A program made the position numbers and the translations under genes. Positions 14,111 through 14,703 of a DNA stretch of 14,703 nt are shown piece after piece (position 1 is the stretch's first letter; the number at the start of each line of letters is the position of its first letter). Where the stretch lies: assembly GCA_030592245.1 (NCBI GenBank), contig JAUVJV010000012.1, forward strand, positions 1 to 14,703. Direction: 5' to 3'. Source of the stretch: Candidatus Eiseniibacteriota bacterium (GTDB lineage Bacteria > Arandabacterota > Arandabacteria > Arandabacterales > Arandabacteraceae). The notes under the pieces were generated by a model. The model was given only the letters and a program-made list of their open reading frames with translations, did no database searches and was not told the DNA's origin.

Positions 14111-14147
14111 AGAGACCCTGCTGGCTTTGGCCGGCTATCTAGTCTCC
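14111..14147 (-). other. Possible RNA hairpin across the rpmG stop and the rpmG-secE spacer
   Basis: On the transcript, GGAGAC (14142-14147) can pair with GUCUCU (14111-14116). Inside that, GCCGGC (14130-14135) can pair with GCCAGC (14120-14125) across a CAAA loop, with one C-A mismatch. An asymmetric internal loop separates the two stems and no U-run follows, so it is not a classical terminator. It might be a processing or pausing element just before the secE ribosome site, or chance in GC-rich DNA. The pairing was found by eye and no energy was computed. Confidence 0.25.
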
Positions 14148-14287
14148 TTGTGCGGCGTGTGCTTGCCGCAGAACCGGCAGTACTTCTTGAACTCGACCCT
14201 GTCCGGGTGCTCCCGCCTGTTCTTCTTGGTCGTATAGTTACGCTGCTTGCAGACACTGCACGCCAGCGTAATTATCTCTCTTGCCAC
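14135..14287 (-). CDS. rpmG: 50S ribosomal protein L33 (small gene, GTG start)
   Basis: L33 is a small zinc-ribbon protein of the large subunit near the E-site tRNA. The 50-codon frame reads MAREIITLACSVCKQ, continues with TTKKNRREHPDRVEFKKYC, and ends GKHTPHKETR. Four cysteines at 10, 13, 37 and 40 form two CxxC pairs. This is the zinc-binding ('C+') form of the protein, as opposed to cysteine-free variants. The length is normal for the family (about 49-55). The start is GTG at 14287, supported by GGAGAGG six bases upstream and the standard MAR(E/D)-I N-terminus. It lies 21 bp after the tuf stop and 45 bp before secE. Many bacteria have a tRNA-Trp gene beside rpmG at this spot; none is present here. 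Because it is short and starts with GTG it is easily missed. Confidence 0.96.
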   Translation of the reverse strand: MAREIITLACSVCKQRNYTTKKNRREHPDRVEFKKYCRFCGKHTPHKETR

Positions 14288-14293
14288 TTAAAG

Positions 14294-14300
14294 CCTCTCC
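14294..14300 (-). promoter_or_regulatory. Ribosome binding site for the rpmG GTG start
   Basis: GGAGAGG lies six bases before the GTG at 14287, inside the 21-bp tuf-rpmG spacer. It supports the non-ATG start of L33. Confidence 0.75.
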
Positions 14301-14308
14301 GTCCTTAT

Positions 14309-14703
14309 CTACTCTACTATTTCGCCGACTACGCCCTGACCGACCGTACGGCCGCCCTCACGCACCGCGAATGTCAAACCCTGTTCCATCGCTATCGGGG
14401 TGATCAACTCAATCTCCGTCGTCACATTGTCACCCGGCATCACCATCTCGCGATCCTCAGGCAACTTGATGTTTCCCGTCACATCCGTCGTACGGAAGTA
14501 AAACTGAGGACGATATCCCGTGAAGAAAGGCTTGTGACGGCCGCCCTCGTCCTTCGTCAGCACGTACACCTCCGCCTTGAACTTCGTGTGAGGCGTGATG
14601 CTACCGGGAGCCACGATTACCATCCCCCGCTCCAACTCCTCCCTGCCCATACCACGAAGGAGAAGCCCGACATTGTCGCCGGCCTGGGCCTGGTCAAGCA
14701 ACT
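14309..14703 (-). CDS. tuf: Elongation factor Tu, C-terminal fragment (runs in from the right edge)
   Basis: This is the last third (about 131 residues) of an EF-Tu gene whose start lies beyond the right edge. The visible part begins LLDQAQAGDNVGLLLRG at the end of domain II. It continues through domain III with PGSITPHTKFKAEVYVL, the conserved block FFTGYRPQFYFRTTDVTG, EMVMPGDNV, and FAVREGGRTVGQGVV, ending GEIVE. Domain III contacts the T-stem of tRNA and is the binding region for kirromycin and EF-Ts. The TTG at its first full codon is an internal leucine, not a start. Codon use differs from neighbouring genes: 10 of 12 threonines are ACG and 6 of 9 arginines are CGT. It is the first gene seen of the operon, 21 bp before rpmG. 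It is a second tuf copy in addition to the one at the left edge. Confidence 0.97.
   Translation of the reverse strand, partial: LLDQAQAGDNVGLLLRGMGREELERGMVIVAPGSITPHTKFKAEVYVLTKDEGGRHKPFFTGYRPQFYFRTTDVTGNIKLPEDREMVMPGDNVTTEIELITPIAMEQGLTFAVREGGRTVGQGVVGEIVE

Noticed and set aside
14062..14256. 64-codon minus-strand frame over rpmG
   Set aside because: It is out of frame with L33; the L33 frame with four cysteines explains this stretch.

Overview
The window holds one uninterrupted, co-directional block of bacterial housekeeping genes, all read on the minus strand. In transcription order (right to left) they are: 3' end of tuf (EF-Tu), rpmG (L33), secE, nusG, rplK (L11), rplA (L1), rplJ (L10), rplL (L7/L12), rpoB, rpoC, rpsL (S12), rpsG (S7), fusA (EF-G), and the 5' end of a second tuf copy. 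That is 14 genes, two of them cut by the window edges. No intergenic gap exceeds about 75 bp, depending on the fusA start chosen, and most are 9-45 bp. I see no tRNA, rRNA, transposon, CRISPR, defence gene or unfamiliar ORF. rpmG (50 codons, GTG start) and the tuf 5' fragment are short or incomplete and are easily missed.

Layout. 14309-14703 is the C-terminal third of EF-Tu. 13349-14287 is rpmG-secE-nusG (ribosome, protein export, elongation/termination factor). 11201-13339 is the L11-L1-L10-L12 stalk cluster. 3301-11171 is RNA polymerase beta and beta'. 232-3274 is the S12-S7-EF-G 'str' segment, followed by tuf at 1-203. The order joins the E. coli 'tufB-secE-nusG-rplKAJL-rpoBC' and 'rpsL-rpsG-fusA-tufA' operons into one run. 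Transcription machinery, ribosome stalk, decoding proteins and the GTPases that bind the stalk would therefore be co-transcribed.

Organism. This is a bacterium with fairly GC-rich, C/G-ending codons. RpoB carries a coiled-coil insertion before the GDELPPG motif, and RpoC carries an insertion of about 180 residues inside the trigger-loop region. Both are features of Gram-negative (Gracilicutes-type) polymerases such as Proteobacteria, PVC and relatives, and are not the compact Bacillus form. I cannot name a phylum. Both ends of the window fall inside tuf copies, which is what an assembly contig broken at a duplicated gene looks like.

Novelty. No undescribed system is visible. The points worth checking are regulatory and evolutionary: no space for the usual L10 leader before rplJ or for an attenuator before rpoB; a TTG start for rpsL with a strong Shine-Dalgarno; unusual residues in the N-terminus of the left EF-Tu; a Thr/Arg codon bias specific to the tuf genes; and a changed domain IV loop in EF-G.
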